64,000 nt of DNA from an uncultured Clostridia bacterium (GTDB lineage: Bacteria; Bacillota; Clostridia; Lachnospirales; Anaerotignaceae): assembly GCA_910587195.1 (NCBI GenBank), contig CAJUKL010000004.1:1-64000 (forward strand), read 5' to 3'. The notes beneath the pieces are model-generated. The model saw nothing but the letters and a program-made list of their open reading frames with translations. It made no database searches and had not been told where the DNA came from. Positions 62,111 to 64,000 of this stretch are shown here, one piece after another. Within the stretch, counting starts at the first letter, position 1, and each line of letters starts with the position of its first letter. Position numbers and translations under genes: made by a program.

Positions 62111-64000
62111 ATGAATAAATTAGGATTGACAGAGCAAGAAGTCCTAAAAAGCAGGCAAGAACATGGCGATAACCGATTAAGTGAAGTAAAATCAGAAGGG
62201 TTTTGGGAAAAACTAAAAGATAATTTTGGTGACCCCATGATTAAAATACTTTGTGTAGCATTGATTATCAATGTAGTATTTGCCTTTTTAGGACAAACAG
62301 AATGGTATGAATCGGTAGGGATTGCTTTAGCGGTGATTCTTGCAACTTTTGTATCTACCTTTTCAGAATACCGAAATGAAAATGCTTTTCAAAAATTACA
62401 AGATGAAGCATCTAAAATAAAGTGTAAGGTTTATCGAAATGGAGAAGTTGCAGAAGTTTCCATTGATGATGTTGTTGTAGGTGATTGCATTATTTTGCAG
62501 TCTGGGGATAAAATCCCTGCAGATGGTAATTTAATAGATGGAAATATTAATGTAGACCAGTCTGTATTAAATGGAGAAAGTAAAGAAGCAAAAAAGAAAA
62601 CAATTCCAGAAGGTTACCAAGAAGATGAAACCAAAGCAATGGATTTTTTAAATGCTTATAAAGTTTTTAGAGGTACCATTGTTTGCTCTGGCAATGGTGT
62701 CATGGAAGTTACAACGGTAGGAGATAAATCTGTTTATGGTAAAATTGCAAGTGAATTGCAAATGGATGATGACAGAGAATCTCCATTAAAAGTAAAGTTG
62801 ACAAACCTTGCTAATGGGATTAGTAAATTTGGTTATATCGGTGGTATCTTAATTGCAGTTGCGTTGTTATTTCAGAGAATTTTTGTACACAATGGTTTTG
62901 ATATGGCATTAATTTCGGCTTATTGTTCAAATTGGATGACAGTAGTAAATGATATTGTGGAAGCAGTTATGTTAGCTGTTATTATTATTGTTATGGCAGT
63001 ACCAGAAGGTTTACCACTTATGATTGCGATTGTTTCTGCACAAAATATGGGTAAAATGTTAAAAGATAATGTATTAGTCAGAAAAATAAGTGGTATTGAA
63101 ACAGCAGGTAGTTTAAATATTCTTTTTAGTGATAAAACAGGAACCATTACAAAAGGTATTTTGGAAGTTGTTACTTTTATGAATGGAAAAGGATTAGAAT
63201 GGAATCAACTGGAAAGAATAACACCAAAATTAAAAGACATTCTTACAGTTAGTATTTTAGAAAATACAACTGCCGTTATTTCACAAGAAGATGGAAAAAG
63301 AAAAATTATAGGCGGAAATGGAACAGATAGAGCAGTATTAGGATTTTTACCAGAAAATATACCTTCTTATCATATTCAAAAAGTGGCATCTGTACCATTT
63401 AACAGTGATAATAAATATTCTGCTGCACAAATCACTGGTGATTTTAATTATACCTTATTAAAGGGCGCACCAGAAAAGATTATTTCAAAATGCAACTGGT
63501 ATTTTGATGAAAATGGCGAAAAACAAAAATTAAATCCTGAAATTGTAAATACAAAAATTAATGAACTAGCTATGCGTGCTATTCGTGTTTTAGGCTTAGC
63601 CGTTTCTGAAAAAGGAATTGAAAATGATGTATTGCCAGAAGATGATTACATTTTAGTAGGTATTTTAGGAATCCGTGACGATGTTCGTCCAGAGTCCATT
63701 GAAGCAATACAGGAAGTGCATAACGCAGGTGTACAAGTTGTTATGATTACTGGCGACAGAAAAGATACAGCAGTTGCGATTGCCAAAGAAGCAGGACTTT
63801 TAACTTCTGATAAGGAAGTTGTTTTGACAAGTGATGAATTGTTTGCACTTTCTGATGAGGAATTAAAAGGAAAATTAAAAGATTTAAGAGTTGTTGCTAG
63901 AGCTTTGCCAAGTGATAAAAGTCGTTTAGTTCGTTTGGCACAAGAATTAAATCTTGTTGTTGGTATGACAGGTGATGGTGTCAATGACTCTCCCGCACTC
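62111..64000 (+). CDS. Cation-transporting P-type ATPase, Ca2+ type (partial)
   Basis: The reading frame is open to the window edge, 630 codons without a stop. It starts after AGGAGGG. An N-terminal cation-ATPase domain is followed by the A-domain motif LNGES, the fourth-membrane-segment motif AVPEGLPLMIA (the PEGLP calcium-site form), phosphorylation motif LFSDKTGTITKG (Asp342), KGAPEKII in the nucleotide domain, MITGDRKDTAVAIAKEAG, and the start of MTGDGVNDSPAL at the edge. It exports Ca2+ or a similar cation; ion choice is inferred from PEGLP. The remaining membrane segments lie outside the window. Likely cotranscribed with yceG-telA. Confidence 0.92.
   Translation, partial: MNKLGLTEQEVLKSRQEHGDNRLSEVKSEGFWEKLKDNFGDPMIKILCVALIINVVFAFLGQTEWYESVGIALAVILATFVSTFSEYRNENAFQKLQDEASKIKCKVYRNGEVAEVSIDDVVVGDCIILQSGDKIPADGNLIDGNINVDQSVLNGESKEAKKKTIPEGYQEDETKAMDFLNAYKVFRGTIVCSGNGVMEVTTVGDKSVYGKIASELQMDDDRESPLKVKLTNLANGISKFGYIGGILIAVALLFQRIFVHNGFDMALISAYCSNWMTVVNDIVEAVMLAVIIIVMAVPEGLPLMIAIVSAQNMGKMLKDNVLVRKISGIETAGSLNILFSDKTGTITKGILEVVTFMNGKGLEWNQLERITPKLKDILTVSILENTTAVISQEDGKRKIIGGNGTDRAVLGFLPENIPSYHIQKVASVPFNSDNKYSAAQITGDFNYTLLKGAPEKIISKCNWYFDENGEKQKLNPEIVNTKINELAMRAIRVLGLAVSEKGIENDVLPEDDYILVGILGIRDDVRPESIEAIQEVHNAGVQVVMITGDRKDTAVAIAKEAGLLTSDKEVVLTSDELFALSDEELKGKLKDLRVVARALPSDKSRLVRLAQELNLVVGMTGDGVNDSPAL

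Overview
The window is AT-rich DNA from a low-GC Gram-positive anaerobe, most likely a member of the Clostridia (Lachnospiraceae-like). The evidence is strong AGGAGG ribosome-binding sites, a T-box leader, an FMN riboswitch before a RibU-type ECF transporter, clostridial-style polyamine, PTS and CyuA genes, and a YjfB motility peptide. Genus and species cannot be fixed from the sequence. No tRNA, rRNA, CRISPR array, prophage or intact transposase gene was found.

Layout. 1-3.5 kb: an intergenic repeat, a DUF3592-like gene broken by an in-frame stop, metY, proC and a TfoX-N protein. 3.9-11.3 kb: a mannitol module (mtlR, a fused EIICBA mtlA, mtlD) followed by ptsH and ptsI, together a complete phosphotransfer chain from PEP to mannitol. 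11.5-17.5 kb, minus strand: an orphan protein, the cysteine desulfidase cyuA, an aminotransferase with an unusual pseudoknot-like leader, and a first ilvBN pair. 17.8-23.2 kb: a cupin regulator and potABCD. 23.2-25.8 kb: an IS200/IS605 relic, yjfB, and a divergent LysR/EamA pair. 25.9-32.2 kb, minus strand: tagO, upp, rpiB, sua5, a SEC-C protein, a Usp-like protein and pyrG. 32.6-37.9 kb: a C_GCAxxG_C_C protein, ribU, ddl, murI and an M23 hydrolase. 38.4-45 kb: a DUF5610-like protein, cysK, sdaAA/sdaAB, a second IS605 relic, a DUF4272 protein and a cysteine hydrolase. 45-52.5 kb: a long transcribed leader or ncRNA, a DUF4914-like P-loop protein, and T-box-controlled ilvB-ilvN followed by ilvC. 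52.6-58.6 kb: a MerR regulator and a three-gene phosphorelay ending in an HD-GYP plus GGDEF response regulator. 58.7-64 kb: yceG, telA and a Ca2+-type P-ATPase cut by the window edge.

The most distinctive non-coding content is a family of mosaic, hairpin-rich intergenic repeats present at about a dozen places. They are made of short palindromes whose stems change by compensatory substitutions, and many begin at the first base after a stop codon or supply the stop codon itself. They generate many spurious small reading frames that should not be annotated as genes. Other signals not assigned to a known class are two interleaved long stems in the 5' leader of the aminotransferase gene (14884-14950, minus), two solo IS200/IS605-type right ends with a covarying shared stem, and an approximately 550-nt promoter-to-terminator segment before the DUF4914 gene.

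Metabolically the window is rich in amino-acid functions: branched-chain synthesis (two acetolactate synthases, one T-box controlled), sulfur amino acids (metY, cysK, cyuA), serine breakdown and proline synthesis. It also holds PTS sugar uptake, cell-wall precursors (ddl, murI, tagO) and c-di-GMP signalling. All positions and motifs were read by eye; no database search or folding program was run.
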